DNA of 21,911 nt from Larix sibirica (GCA_004151065.3 NWUY0300000031.1:17432-39342), one strand, 5' to 3'. Positions 9,331 through 19,380 are shown, counted from the first letter of the stretch. The notes: generated from the sequence alone by a model not told the origin. Translations and numbers: made by a program.

Positions 9331-9370
9331 TCTCCCTTTCTCTCAACTTTCTCCCTTTCTCTCATCTTTC
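9331..9370. repeat. Short pyrimidine-rich tandem pair (about 19 bp)
   Basis: Two copies of a TCTCCCTTTCTCTCA core occur in a row. This is simple-sequence in nature with no indicated role. Confidence 0.65.
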
Positions 9371-11816
9371 ATGAATCGAAGGCTCATGGCAAGTTTTTAC
9401 TCATCCAACATGACTAAAGGTCCACGCATGCCATGACATCTAATATTTGGGGTAAGGACTATGTGCTACAAAGAAGTTTCATTGAGTGCTTGTTTACCAA
9501 GTTGACTCCTTGTAATGAGTGTTTGTTTAGAAAGTTGATCCCTTTAAATATTGGTTTGGTGCATCTATATTATTTCAAGTTTGGAATACAACCCAATATT
9601 ATAAACTCATGATTACACTGATATAGTATATTAATTTGTTGATAGAGTTGAAAGACTGTTGATATTATATTCTCTTTCCATTGCTACCAAGTGAATGGAT
9701 GACAAACCATGGTTAACTATTTATGATTGATATCTTCATCTTCTCCCTTTTCCAATTGAAAAAGAAAATTAATGTTTATAACCATTAGAAATTTGATATT
9801 AATTTGTAGTGAATACTTTTATCTCCTCTTGTAAAAGTCCAAATTTCTAAATGGTTGTCATCCATGGTAGTTATCCATTTTAATAAAAGACAATAAACAA
9901 TAACAACAATAATCAATCTTGCAATAATCAATAATCAATGATTAAACATGATTTGAGGATTCAACATAAATTTAGCCTACTAAAATTAATTAATTTGTCT
10001 GCCTCATCGAGCACACTCTTTTTTGTCAATCACAAAGTTACATTGAATATGTCTTGCTTGATGGCCTCCTATGCTTGAAGAGTTTTTATAAACCGATGTA
10101 AGAAAAGCAATACTAAATAGAATCTAAAACACAAGAATTAACAATGGCTCACACACACAATACACAAAGATTTACTCTAGAAACCCAAAACCGGGAAGCC
10201 AATCTACCTAAGAGTTTTTCCACTCTCTATCTCAGAATATTATCTTATTTGTTTACAATACTATATTCAAGCATCCAAAATCCTAAATCATTAACCCAAA
10301 TTATATAACAACCATAATTCCTTAACCAGAATTTGTTTACAATGAGTGAAAAAAACATTGGCTAAAAACAACTAAAAACAGACCCAAAAATTTTCTTAGC
10401 CCCCCGTACCTCGTTTGCTTTGGAAACTTGAGAAAGAATACAACACATGTCCAACACTACTCATTTATTGCACTTTACAATTATTTCTCTCTTTACCTCA
10501 CTTATCCAAACACATATTTCTCTCCCTCTCCATATTGGCTTCTCTCTCTTTCTTAGAAAGCCACTCCATTTCATCTTTGAGTGATTTCTTGATCTTCTCT
10601 TTGAGTAGTTTGTTTACTTAATAAGATTGATTATAGTTGAGTATTTTTAAGAAAAGATATAATGGCTAAGAATATGGTAACATTGTACTCTATGGACCAT
10701 CTTCTATTAGAACCTCTCAAACCCTAGACACTTAAAATGAGGAGGAGATGATTCATTCGAGTTATTTACTTGCCAAATGGACTGAAGCTCAAAGGCAATA
10801 TTGAGCCCTATACTCAACCCCAATAATGTAAGATTGCTCCCCTCAACAATTTATCATGAATGAGCTATTCCAGAAAGCAAATGGACAATGAATACACACG
10901 TCATCGACCTTCCTCTATTGACAAGATGATTTTTCCCCAAAATAACCACCACCTCTTTGTTTTTGTAGATGGTGCTTGAATATACATTGATATGTGAATA
11001 ATCAATAAAAGAAAGGACTTCAATAATAATGGAACTGAGAATAAGAGCTTTCCCCAGGATCCAACCTTTAGATTATCTCATAAGAACAATTAAATAACTG
11101 GAAGGAACCTAACACACCAGCTTACTAGGCCTTTGTCTTGGGAAGGATTGTAACTTGCACTTCATTTCCCATGTTAGAGTCAGTAGACAACCTTTCAAAA
11201 TATGAAAATGCTATGATGCCTTCCCTATTGTTGTTGTATCGAATTATACGAAAATTTGCTTGGAATTCTATAATTGTGTTACTTTTGGAATAAGGAAATA
11301 TTTTAGGAAACATATTCTTTTTTCGGTCATAACCAATATAAATTTTAAATATGTTAAAATTTGCATAAGCATCTAAGTATAGTAAATGTTACATAAGCAT
11401 CAATTCATTTGGTTGGTTAATTATTTTAACTCAAATAGTAATTTTTTATAACCTGCACTCAAAGAAATGCAAAAGCATGCATATGAGACCATGAGACCAT
11501 GGTTGAACCATTTAAAGTTGATGTCATCAAAACATTTAAGAATTAACATGCTTTAATCCAACTCTATGCTTTTGAAGCAGAGATTAAGATTATTATTGTG
11601 TGCATAATAATCATTCTATCGTTAAAGCTCATATAAAAATGCAAAATATCAATTTTAGAAATCATATACAAGTAAGCATACATGTAGTGGTAAATTTTAA
11701 AAACATAAACCCACACTTTTGAATAATCATAAGAGCAACCTCATAAAACCAAAACCATTGATGATGGAAATAAAATTCTAAAAATCTCATTCATTTTCAA
11801 AACCCGGTCTTGGCTA

Positions 11817-11843
11817 AACCCATGACAATTTGTTTCATGGGTT
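11817..11843. repeat. 9-bp inverted repeat
   Basis: AACCCATGA and TCATGGGTT flank a 9-base loop. No matching element boundary was seen, so the meaning is unclear. Confidence 0.55.
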
Positions 11844-12367
11844 GAATCGATTTGTCTTACACATCAATGAAAGGGTTTGAACTAACATAAAGAGAAAATC
11901 ATCACCTAAGATAAAGAAGGCTATGCTTCCTACATACACATTTGAAGGCACGTCCTAAATCACTGCATTAATTTAAGGTGCAAAAATAAATGAATAAACG
12001 ATAAATTAAAGTTCCAAAAATAATGCTTAGAGCTTGAAATTGTGAAAATTCATACTAAGAATAAAAACCAACATAATCAAATCCACGGGTTTGACTTAAA
12101 AAGTACTTTTACCTTTTTAAACAAGAAAAATAGCTGCAATGCAGCTAGTTCCTGCTCCTGTTCCTATGACATTGATTTGTTTGTTTGAACATGATAAAGT
12201 GAAGAAAAAAGTCAAATATGAAATAGCATTCTTATGAAATAGTATTCCTGTGAAGTTGTGAAGTAGTAAAATAGTTATTAAGTTTAGTTATATTTCTAAA
12301 AAGAAAATATGTTTTGTTTCTTTGTTTCTTTATTTTGTTTTTTATAAGGTTCATACCTAATGAGTTT

Positions 12368-12420
12368 GGTGACCTTAAAAATGAGTGCCTTTAAGGTACA
12401 TTCATTAACCATCTTAAAAT
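12368..12420 (-). repeat. Third, degenerate copy of the tRNA-like repeat
   Basis: GGTGACCT, GAGTGCCTT, GTACA and ACCATCT occur in the same order and nearly the same spacing as at 1013-1060. The B-box side has decayed (the GTTCAAAAC motif is not recoverable). It lies more than 11 kb from the other copies, which shows a dispersed repeat and not only a local duplication. Confidence 0.55.
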
Positions 12421-12535
12421 ATAAATTAGAAATATTGTTTTTATTGAATTTGTGTTAAATTTATATTGGATCTTAGTTTATTAAGTGAGACTAATCACAT
12501 AAAAAAAAATAGATCTAAAATAAATAACTTAATTT

Positions 12536-12536
12536 N
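12536..12536. other. Ambiguous base at a content change
   Basis: A single N divides AT-rich sequence on the left from the coding-like island on the right. Confidence 0.7.
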
Positions 12537-12549
12537 CAGGAAGGTGGTG

Positions 12550-13210
12550 CAAGGAAAGGAGGACGTGTTGTCCCATCACGGTCTAATTAAGCTAATCATC
12601 TAAGAAGAATTAAAGATTCAAACCCCAGAGCTCTCATGGGAAGAGTTCGTCCTGGTCTCAGTTGAAGATGTCCAAGGGATGAAAGGCATGCTGAAGGCAG
12701 GCATAACCCTTGCCTCGGGATCAAAGGAGGACAAGTCTTCCACTGTGTCAGGTTCCAAATGGAAAATTGACCTAGATAGTGACAGTGATAATGAGGCTAT
12801 GGATGAAACTCTTATCGAGATAAAGCACTCCCGGGATACCTCCTACTAGAAAACCTCTAGAACACCTGCTAGCAAGCAAAGGACAAAGAGGCAGAGTGGG
12901 AAGTTGGCACAGCAATACAAATCCAAGCAGATGAAAGGGAAAGGAAAATAAACTATCCCCATGGTGTAGGACCTTTCAGACTCCAAGGATGGTGGGGCAT
13001 AACATGATGATCCTTTGACACCTATTGAGGAAGACACCTTCCAGCAAGACATTGGGAATGAGAAAATGAACACTGAAGAGAATGAGAAACTGACTGAAGC
13101 ATTGAATGAGCTGGAAAAGGTCAGAGAGGAGCTGGCCGCTTTAAAAATCGAGGCACTGCTCCACAAAATCCAACTCGTTTCACCGACATCACCACCAATT
13201 ATGCACGAGA
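12550..13210 (+). pseudogene. Unidentified coding-like island, broken reading frame, acidic with coiled-coil end
   Basis: One forward frame reads as protein-like over about 220 codons with stops near 12600, 12847, 12949, 12967 and 13000. Visible pieces are a hydrophilic ELSWEEFVLVSVEDVQGM segment, a DLDSDSDNEAMDE acidic patch, a Lys/Arg-rich stretch resembling a nuclear localisation signal (about 12855-12950), and a Glu/Lys heptad-like helix at 13060-13160. The region is visibly less AT-rich than both sides and is bounded by N on each side (12536 and 13211). I do not recognise the family. A retroelement gag-like protein is possible; a fragment of a host gene is another option. Confidence 0.5.
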
Positions 13211-13211
13211 N
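13211..13211. other. Ambiguous base at a content change
   Basis: A single N marks the end of the coding-like island. Confidence 0.7.
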
Positions 13212-13256
13212 TACATAAAATATCACCGTCTGCGCTCAACTTTCCGCCTTTCATGG

Positions 13257-13283
13257 TATCGCAGCACTCGCGGTGCTGCGATA
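13257..13283. repeat. Perfect 11-bp GC-rich hairpin
   Basis: TATCGCAGCAC and GTGCTGCGATA form a perfect stem around the 5-base loop TCGCG. The left arm with the two preceding bases (TGGTATCGCAGC) differs at two of twelve positions from the TGGTATCAGAGC primer-binding sequence used by many plant LTR elements, so a decayed LTR-element 5' end is one reading. Confidence 0.75.
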
Positions 13284-14610
13284 ATGACCCATCTAACCGC
13301 CTGCCAACACATGAGACAAAAGTGAAATGATTAATACTACACAACCTTAAATAAATCAACCAATGCAACAACGACCTACTTTGATATAAGTAACTTCAAT
13401 GCTAGTCATGACCTCACACACATTGTTGTTAGAAAAATTGCCACACTTGGTACAATCTCCTCCATAAATGCCTTCATTGAGGCCTAAGTTAGATTATAAG
13501 TTCCCAATATAGGTTTATCTCCTATCACATTGGGGAAATGCATATGCAATACAAGCCACACCATCACAACTGTGGACAATACCATAGTGTGACATATGTG
13601 TACAATGAGGACATAACAAAAAATGTTGGTTTTTTAGCCTGGAATACAAACTTGTGTCACTTGTGGACTGAATTTATATTCATTTTAAAATTATGCTAAG
13701 TAATATTCTATTAACATCAACCACATTGAAGTTATCCTGATCACTGAAGAAAACATGCACAAGATCCAAGTGCAAACGTTGCCACAAACAATTGATTGGC
13801 AACCAATGATTGCTTACTACAAACTTGCATGTTTCCATTTGAGAAAAACCCAAGGTTTATGGACCTAAATCTAGCCAAAATATATTAATTATAGACACCA
13901 AAAAATGTTCAAAAGATACATAAGCATAATAAAACACCGTCAAACATTGTAGCTTTAATAGTCTATAAATATAGGATGCTGTCTAGAATGTAGTAGAGGA
14001 GAACACATTAACGATAGTTAGTCAATTGGAGGAAGTGAATGATATTTGGAAAATTAACCTTGAGATTAATTTGGAGAAAAAACTAAGAAACAAGGGCTCA
14101 AACCTCTACACAAGAAGGTACAAATTTAGAATGAAGACATGCAAGTCAAAGTGCAAATTCCACAATGTATTAAGTAGTTAGTTCACAATGTCAACAATAA
14201 AGCATCACCAGGATGTGGTTTTAAAAATGATTTATCTCTTTACATCCTCAATGAATTTGTAACATGTTTGGACTTCACACCTTAGAAACGAGAGCGCTAA
14301 GATCAAATTCATTCTCTAGTACTAGTTGGATTTTCTAGCTATGAACTCATTTGGATTCTAAAAACACAACCCATAATTCATATGCAGAATACAATGCATA
14401 AATATAATTCTTAACAAATATCTAACTGGAATTTACCGAAATTTTTATCAACAATATTTCCATCATTCTACACCAATCCATTAACACACTTCACATAAGC
14501 AACGCGATTCAAGGAGCTAAATGACATAAATATAAAACATAGAGGTGACCACATAAATATATAGATAAATACATATCTTAGACGTTTGTCCACCAAATTG
14601 GTTGTAGATG
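13284..14610. other. Stretch with no supportable gene
   Basis: AT-rich sequence with only short open segments. One segment at about 14000-14170 reads for about 55 codons on the + strand without a stop and is Lys-rich, but it has no recognisable motif. It may be leader sequence of the gypsy relic or other decayed repeat DNA. Confidence 0.5.
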
Positions 14611-14936
14611 AGCAATTTACCTTGCAACCATAGACATTCATTGTATATACCAACCCCAATCTAGGATAAGAGGCCACAACGTCGATGAAGGAATATTCTA
14701 ATATATGCTATTTTACTTAACCAAACTTACATTACTCTTTAAGTTCTCTCTAAGATCAACCATTCCCAAAATTATACCTTCCACTAAGCAATTCACCTTG
14801 CAACCATAGACATTCATTGTATATACCAACCCCAATCCAAGAAAAGAGACAACAATGATTAGGGAATCTTCTAAGATATGTTATTTTAATTAACCAAACT
14901 TATAATACTCTTTAAGTTCTCTCTAAGATCAATTAT
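14611..14936. repeat. 176-bp tandem duplication
   Basis: Unit 1 (14611-14786) and unit 2 (14787 to about 14936, incomplete at its end) share AGCAATT, ACCTTGCAACC, CATTCATTGTATATACC and a terminal TTAAGTTCTCTCTAAGATCAA. Several substitutions and small indels separate them. They sit directly upstream of the gypsy gag remnant. Confidence 0.85.
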
Positions 14937-14939
14937 GAT

Positions 14940-15420
14940 GACTAGTACATGAGATGGACAAGTTTGTGCCAGGAAAGAGACCAAACAATGTCGGTTCCAT
15001 ACCTCATGCTCAAAGATGGGTATCAAAAAATCTGAGCAACACTTGGTCCTAAACTATCGTGATGATCTACGTAGGTACATCCAAACAGATATTAGTTCTT
15101 AGACATCTCCTCATTGGGAATCCCTTTATCAATATCTTGTCAAAATCAAGTAAAAGATTGAGCAGAAGATTAAGAGGGAGTTTGGGTTTGAAAATACATC
15201 ACAATAGAAGCATGGTAAATGTGGCCATAAATAACAGAACAAAGGATGAAGAAATGATATCCAAACTCAAGCCAACCATTCCAAGTTATAAACAAAGAAG
15301 GGTAACAATGATTCAAATGACATTGGAAAGTGGTGTGAGTTCCACAATGGCACATGGGACAACACTAATGAATGTTGCTTCATAAGCTAAACACCTCAGA
15401 TTTGGACTCTGCCATAGACT
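14940..15420 (+). pseudogene. gypsy gag remnant with altered zinc knuckle
   Basis: A fragment around 15060-15200 has the DDLRRYIQTDIS type of segment and a following basic helix (KIEQKIKREFGFENTS) typical of plant gypsy gag, with interrupting stops. The knuckle lies at 15334-15375 (WCEFHNGTWDNTNEC). Plant gypsy gag commonly has C-X2-H-X4-H-X4-C here; this copy has Asp in place of the second His. In the family gag forms the particle and the knuckle binds element RNA. The N-terminal part of gag is not recognisable. Confidence 0.7.
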
Positions 15421-15539
15421 CTAAATTAGAGCTAGATCAGGGAAATTATATCATTGGCATAGAACCTTGTGCTACCATCGCAACCGCAAAGATCCAACTA
15501 GAAGAGAAAAAGGAGGTTGAGGAAGGTAAGAACCATTTT

Positions 15540-15900
15540 AATTCATATATGTGGGTCAACAAGACCACTAATTTTATTATTGACATTGGTAGCTAGAAGA
15601 AACTGATCTCAACTAAGGCCATCAAGAGACTGAATCCACTAAGAATGCCACACCCCTAGCCATACACCATCATTTGGTTGTTCCAAGGGTGAGACATCCA
15701 CATCAACCAATCATGTCACCTTCCCTATGGCATCAATCCATTCTAAGATGAGGTGCTATGTGATGTTTCCCCACTCAAATTTTGTGATGTTTTTTTAGGA
15801 CAATTCTATATGTGGAAATGTCATGTTGTTTGAGTCTAGGTCCCGAAGCATCATTGTTACTTTGGTAGGTCATCTCTACAGGGTACTTGAGTTAGTTCCA
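15540..15900 (+). pseudogene. gypsy protease remnant
   Basis: The catalytic aspartate region reads NFIIDIGS (Asp at 15582-15584), where the family has D-T/S-G-S, followed by a TAG and KKLIS. A second in-family block DEVLCDVSPLKFCDVFLGQ (from about 15748) and FYMWKCHVV follow in one frame with stops. The Thr/Ser after the catalytic Asp is Ile here, so the protease would be inactive even without the stops. It lies between gag and the RT linker, as expected. Confidence 0.75.
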
Positions 15901-15902
15901 AT

Positions 15903-16390
15903 TAATGCAACTTCCTTGATCTCAGTAAAACTATGCAAGAGTATAATCTCTTAGATTGACAAAGTTTTCCTCTTCTTGATTCAACCAAAAGGTGAACGTA
16001 AGATCACTACAACTACTAGGCATCTACACGAGGTTTCTCTACACAAAAGTGGGTAGAACATTTGTTGCACATTCAAAAAATAATGAGCAGCTTGTGACAA
16101 CACAAGTTATACATCAATCTAGAGAATTACTCATTCAACATGGAAAGAAATCAATATCTAGGATACATCATGGATACACATCATGTGCATGTGGATCTAT
16201 CTAAGATCCAAGCCATTCATGATTTGAAAACCCTAAAAAATCTAACAGAGCTCTGTAGTTTCTTATTCCTCACCAAATTCTATTGCATGTTCATGTCAGG
16301 GTTCTCTCATATTACTTTCCCCTTAATCCAAGTTACAGAGGGTGGGGCCAAAGCTAAGATAAGGATCTTTATAGCTTTGTTAGAGTGAAT
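15903..16390 (+). pseudogene. gypsy reverse transcriptase remnant, catalytic core missing
   Basis: The linker before RT (ISVKLCKSIIS, about 15922-15955) is followed within about 240 bases by the end of the RT domain: QYLGYIMD, VHVDLSKIQAIHD, LTELCSFLFLTKFY and GFSHITFPL (16140-16325). In complete elements these are separated by the whole palm, including the YLDD-type active site. I therefore infer a deletion of several hundred bases. Only a short SKNNEQ-like patch near 16074 may come from the edge of the active-site region. Confidence 0.75.
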
Positions 16391-16399
16391 ATTGGTGTT

Positions 16400-16830
16400 G
16401 AACAAAGGAAGTTTTGTAGATCCTAAAAGGTTTTTAGTTGTGATTGAGACCCTTTGATATTGAGACATACTCTTAAGCTTATGTTGTTGATGTAGTCCTC
16501 TCCAAGCATAGACATATGGTGCCCAATCATAACGAGAAACTATTTGATTCAATTAATAGACATCCCACCTATTGCAAGGAGATTTACTCCATTGTGCATA
16601 ATTTTCCCTAATGGAAGCATTACATCTTGGATAGGGAGATCATCATCCACATTTATTAGGAGCCCCTATAGTTCATGCATAACAAAAGGAAAGTTACAAA
16701 ATGATCGCCATTAGAAGTGGTACATATATGCAGTAGTTCCACCTGAACATCATGTACAAGAAGGGAAACACCAATCATGATACAAACTACCTTAGTTGAA
16801 CTTCAGTTGTGGTGTTGAATACAATGATAA
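16400..16830 (+). pseudogene. gypsy RNase H remnant
   Basis: Scattered pieces fit the gypsy RNase H: HNEKLFDSINRHPTYCKEIYS (about 16520-16585) for the block with the catalytic Glu, a WKHYILDREIIIHIY piece for the His/Asp region, and MYKKGNTNHDTNYLS near 16750 for the terminal motif. Stops and shifts interrupt them, and the expected Asp of the TDH-type motif is not seen. Confidence rests on order and spacing within the relic. Confidence 0.65.
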
Positions 16831-16858
16831 ACTATTGTAGACACGAGACCTCCAACTG

Positions 16859-16932
16859 GCCCCAATTATATGAAAATGACCTTGAATACATTGTAGCCCC
16901 AATTATATGACATTGACCTTGACTCCATTGTT
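16859..16932. repeat. 37-bp tandem duplication inside the gypsy relic
   Basis: Units 16859-16895 and 16896-16932 both begin GCCCCAATTATATGA and differ at a few bases. It falls between the RNase H and integrase remnants. Confidence 0.85.
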
Positions 16933-16969
16933 ACCTATTAGAAATTGGGTAGAGGAAAATCAATCTTAG

Positions 16970-17835
16970 ATTTTCATATTGAAGAATTTTTTTTTGCCAT
17001 CTAGTGCCATCTTTAATATATGTGTTCCTTCAAACGAGCATGAGAAGATAATTTGGGAGGAACATTATAGTTGGGTGGTAGGGCACTTTCGGCATGGAGA
17101 AGACATTGATAGTGATACAAAAGTGCTTGTATTGGCAAAATATATGACCTAATGTATATAGGTATTTTAGATCATGCATCGTCTATTCCATTGGAAAACC
17201 TACCATTTATAAGTAAGGTTCATACACTCCTCTACCTACCCTAGACAAACCCTAAGAGTCTATATCCATGGACTACATATCCGATATAAATTTAACCAAG
17301 CATGGAATGACTCTGTATTTTTGGTTGTTGATAAGTTATCTAGTATGATGATTTTGATGCCAAGTAAGAAGAGAATCATAGTAGAGCCCATTGATAAGCT
17401 CTTGTTCAAGTTTGTCTGGGTTTATTTTGGAATCCCACAAACCACCTTTTAAAATTGAGATAGTAGGTTCCTTAGTACATTTTGGTCTAGCCTGTGGGTG
17501 ATGATGGAAATCAAATTCCTTTCACTCCCAAATTTATGGATAGATAGAGGTAGTAAATATGATGATTATTTATATCCTAATCATGTACAAATCCAAACAT
17601 CCATGCACATGGGATGAGAATATTCCTTATGTTCAACACAACTACAATAGATCCCTTCATATCTCTATTGGTTGCATCCCTTTTAAAGTGTGCACAGGGT
17701 TCCAATCATTAGACCCAATTAACATAGCATTTCCCATTGCATCTATCACATCCAACAAGTTCTTGATATTTTGAACATCAAGTTCCACACAAGTTTTAGG
17801 TGGGAGATAAGGCATGGTTGAATTGCTAAGTTTCT
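16970..17835 (+). pseudogene. gypsy integrase remnant with one catalytic Asp lost
   Basis: A zinc-binding region remnant (near 17025-17130, with HF at the usual GHFG position) is followed by YTPLPTL, ESISMDYI with the first catalytic Asp (17271-17273), VDKLS-like and VWVYFGIPQTT-like pieces, then DSRFLSTFW. The second catalytic Asp, in the family's SDRD box, reads Asn (17453-17455) between two stops. The third residue, Glu, is kept in IEVVN (17547-17549) but in another frame. HNYNRSLHISIGCIPF matches the end of the core. A PHKF-stop-VGDKAWL piece near 17790-17827 is the start of the post-core region. The enzyme would be inactive. Confidence 0.8.
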
Positions 17836-18242
17836 TTCCCTCCTGAAATACTTGTTGAGGAGGGCCCCCTCAATATGTAGATCATGAGTTTCGTGTTTCA
17901 TTTAAGGTATTTCCATGCATTCTACTTAATATTTCTACTGTCATTATGCGTGGATTAAATTCAACATTCATTTAAATATAAGATCTTGATTTCAGCATAA
18001 GCACTCTTCTTCCGTAGTCCGATAACACTACATCTGTAATTTTGTAATACAATGTTTGTAGTCCTGTGCATGCCATCCACACATGCGATTCTCATATTTG
18101 AATTTCCACGTTTTTATGGCATTTCCAGAAAGATATCAAATCTCTGGTTTCGTACATCTAAGATACTAAATGATGATTGCTGATAGGATGAACCTCTACC
18201 TATTTAGATTAGATTCAAGCTTTTTAAACTAGAGTTATGCAT
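17836..18242. other. Stretch with no supportable gene
   Basis: This follows the gypsy integrase and could be the relic's 3' UTR or LTR, but I could not find a matching second LTR upstream. No coding or RNA feature is seen. Confidence 0.5.
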
Positions 18243-18505
18243 GCTTTCCTTTCTTGACTTGATAGAATAGATTTACCAGTTTTCAGCACTCAATTCAATA
18301 TAACAGGATTTGATTATTTTCAGCATTTCAATTTGATAAGATAAAATTTATTCGCTTTCAGCATTTCAATTTGATATATAGGATTTACCAGTTTTTCAGC
18401 ACTCAATTCAATAGAACAAGATTTAATTGTTTTCAACATTCAATTTGATAATATAGGATTTATATGCTTTCGTGTGTTGCATAAATAGAATAGGATTTCT
18501 AAAGC
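18243..18505. repeat. Degenerate 37-38-bp tandem array, about seven units
   Basis: Units start near 18243, 18280, 18317, 18355, 18393, 18430 and 18467. The core is TTTTCAGCA, then TCAATT, GATA or AATA, and GGATTTA. Spacing is a steady 37-38 bases though the sequence is degenerate. Units near 18280 and 18393 are closer to each other than to their neighbours, which hints at a higher-order step. Confidence 0.8.
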
Positions 18506-18719
18506 TTTCTTCGAGCATTTCCTTATTTTCCTGTCTTCATAGATCAATACTTCAAACTGTCTTAGGATAGTCTTTAGGACACTTATAAATGACGAAAGAT
18601 ACTCTAATAGTGAACATATGGTGTTGAGTACCTCTCAAGTTCGTACTCTCCCTGGTCAATAATTAAAGTACTTCTGGTATAGCTACCCTGAATAGGTACC
18701 CATTCCTAGAGTCCACCAG

Positions 18720-19380
18720 TTATACGGTTAATGATTTTCTCCTGGATCTTTTGCTCGATCTAGGAGTGGTTGGGGAATCAATTGATTCCCTTAGTAATGG
18801 TTCATGTGTTTGCGATGGTTCTTTGTTTTTACTTGATCGTTTTTCTACATATCTAGCTAGCGTCTTTAAGTCGACGTCATCGAGTTTTTTTACTACCTCA
18901 GCCCCTAATATTGACACCAAAACATCTTTCTCAAAATCGGCATCATCTCCCTATAAATATAAAAAATAAAAAAAAAATTGTAACGGGTTACATACATATT
19001 AAGTTTTTTAAAATTGGAATGAAAAGCAAAAATCTAGAACCTCAAGGACAAATTTGAAACGATTAAAAATCTATAAAAACACATTGACTTACCTCATTTT
19101 CCACACTACTTGTACCCTTCCCTTTGCTTGACCTAGTTTCTTCTACTACCGCTAATCGATCCCAATTCCTTCTTTTTCCTTGTAGAGGAAATTTCTTTAG
19201 TGGAGGAAACTGCTTGGTGGAGGTAGGGAAAATTGCTTTGTGGAGGACACGGGGAAAATTGTTTGGTGGAGGAGCGAAAAATTGAGTGGAAGGGTGAATT
19301 TGTTTGGTGGAAGGGAAGGAAATTGCTTGGTCGAAGGGTGATTTTATTTGTGGAGGTTTGGTGACTACGTTTGGTGGAGG
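18720..19380 (-). CDS. Candidate spliced 3' part of an unknown gene: proline-rich exon plus basic C-terminal exon
   Basis: On the minus strand two open blocks join in frame: 19380-19093 (96 codons, no stop) and 18950-18720 (77 codons ending in TAA). The intron 19092-18951 (142 bases) begins GTAAGT and ends in a T-rich tract plus ATAG. The protein starts proline-rich (PPPN, PPQ, PPPNNFP, PPLKKFP), continues with a basic GKRRNWDRLAVVEE segment, then after the splice DDADFEKDVLVSILGAEVV, a Leu/Lys helix, and ends Ser/Arg/Lys-rich (RSSKRSRRKSLTV), like a nuclear localisation signal. No ATG lies in the first block; a TAG at 19383-19381 precedes it and could itself be an intron acceptor. I do not recognise the family. 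The model is inferred from frame and splice signals only. Confidence 0.4.
18951..19092 (-). other. Putative intron with canonical GT-AG ends
   Basis: The minus-strand donor is GAG|GTAAGT and the acceptor is TTTATAG|GGAG after a long T-rich tract. Both flanking exons end on codon boundaries, so the frame is kept. Confidence 0.45.

Larger units (their letters stand above)
7698..12340. other. AT-rich intergenic stretch, no supportable gene
   Basis: I see no long open frame, no transposon protein motif and no RNA gene in this 4.6 kb. It holds the short tandem duplications listed separately, poly-A/T tracts, and a pyrimidine-rich stretch at 10480-10620. A weak 87-codon minus-strand frame near 11125-11385 is discussed in the findings. 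It may be old, unrecognisable repeat sequence. Confidence 0.6.
14940..17835 (+). mobile_element. Strongly decayed Ty3/gypsy LTR-retrotransposon internal region
   Basis: Pieces of gag, protease, reverse transcriptase, RNase H and integrase follow each other in the order typical of Ty3/gypsy elements, all on the + strand but in shifting frames with many stops. The total of about 2.9 kb is short for gag-pol, mainly because most of the reverse transcriptase is missing. I could not define LTRs, a primer binding site or target-site duplications for it. It is an old, inactive relic. Confidence 0.85.

Noticed and set aside
10415-10621. 68-codon + strand open frame, Leu/Ser-rich
   Set aside because: It comes from a pyrimidine-rich low-complexity stretch (CTCTCT, TTTCTT), has no recognisable motif and is not supported as a gene.
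12846-13226. 126-codon minus-strand Ser/Phe-rich frame
   Set aside because: It is the reverse reading of the Glu/Lys-rich coiled-coil island; such mirrors are Ser/Phe-rich by composition.
18243-18505. CRISPR-like array because of regular spacing
   Set aside because: Units are directly adjacent, degenerate and without unique spacers; this is an ordinary tandem repeat in plant DNA.
18751-18969. 72-codon + strand frame across the second exon
   Set aside because: It is the antisense reading of the minus-strand exon, which has the better splice and composition support.
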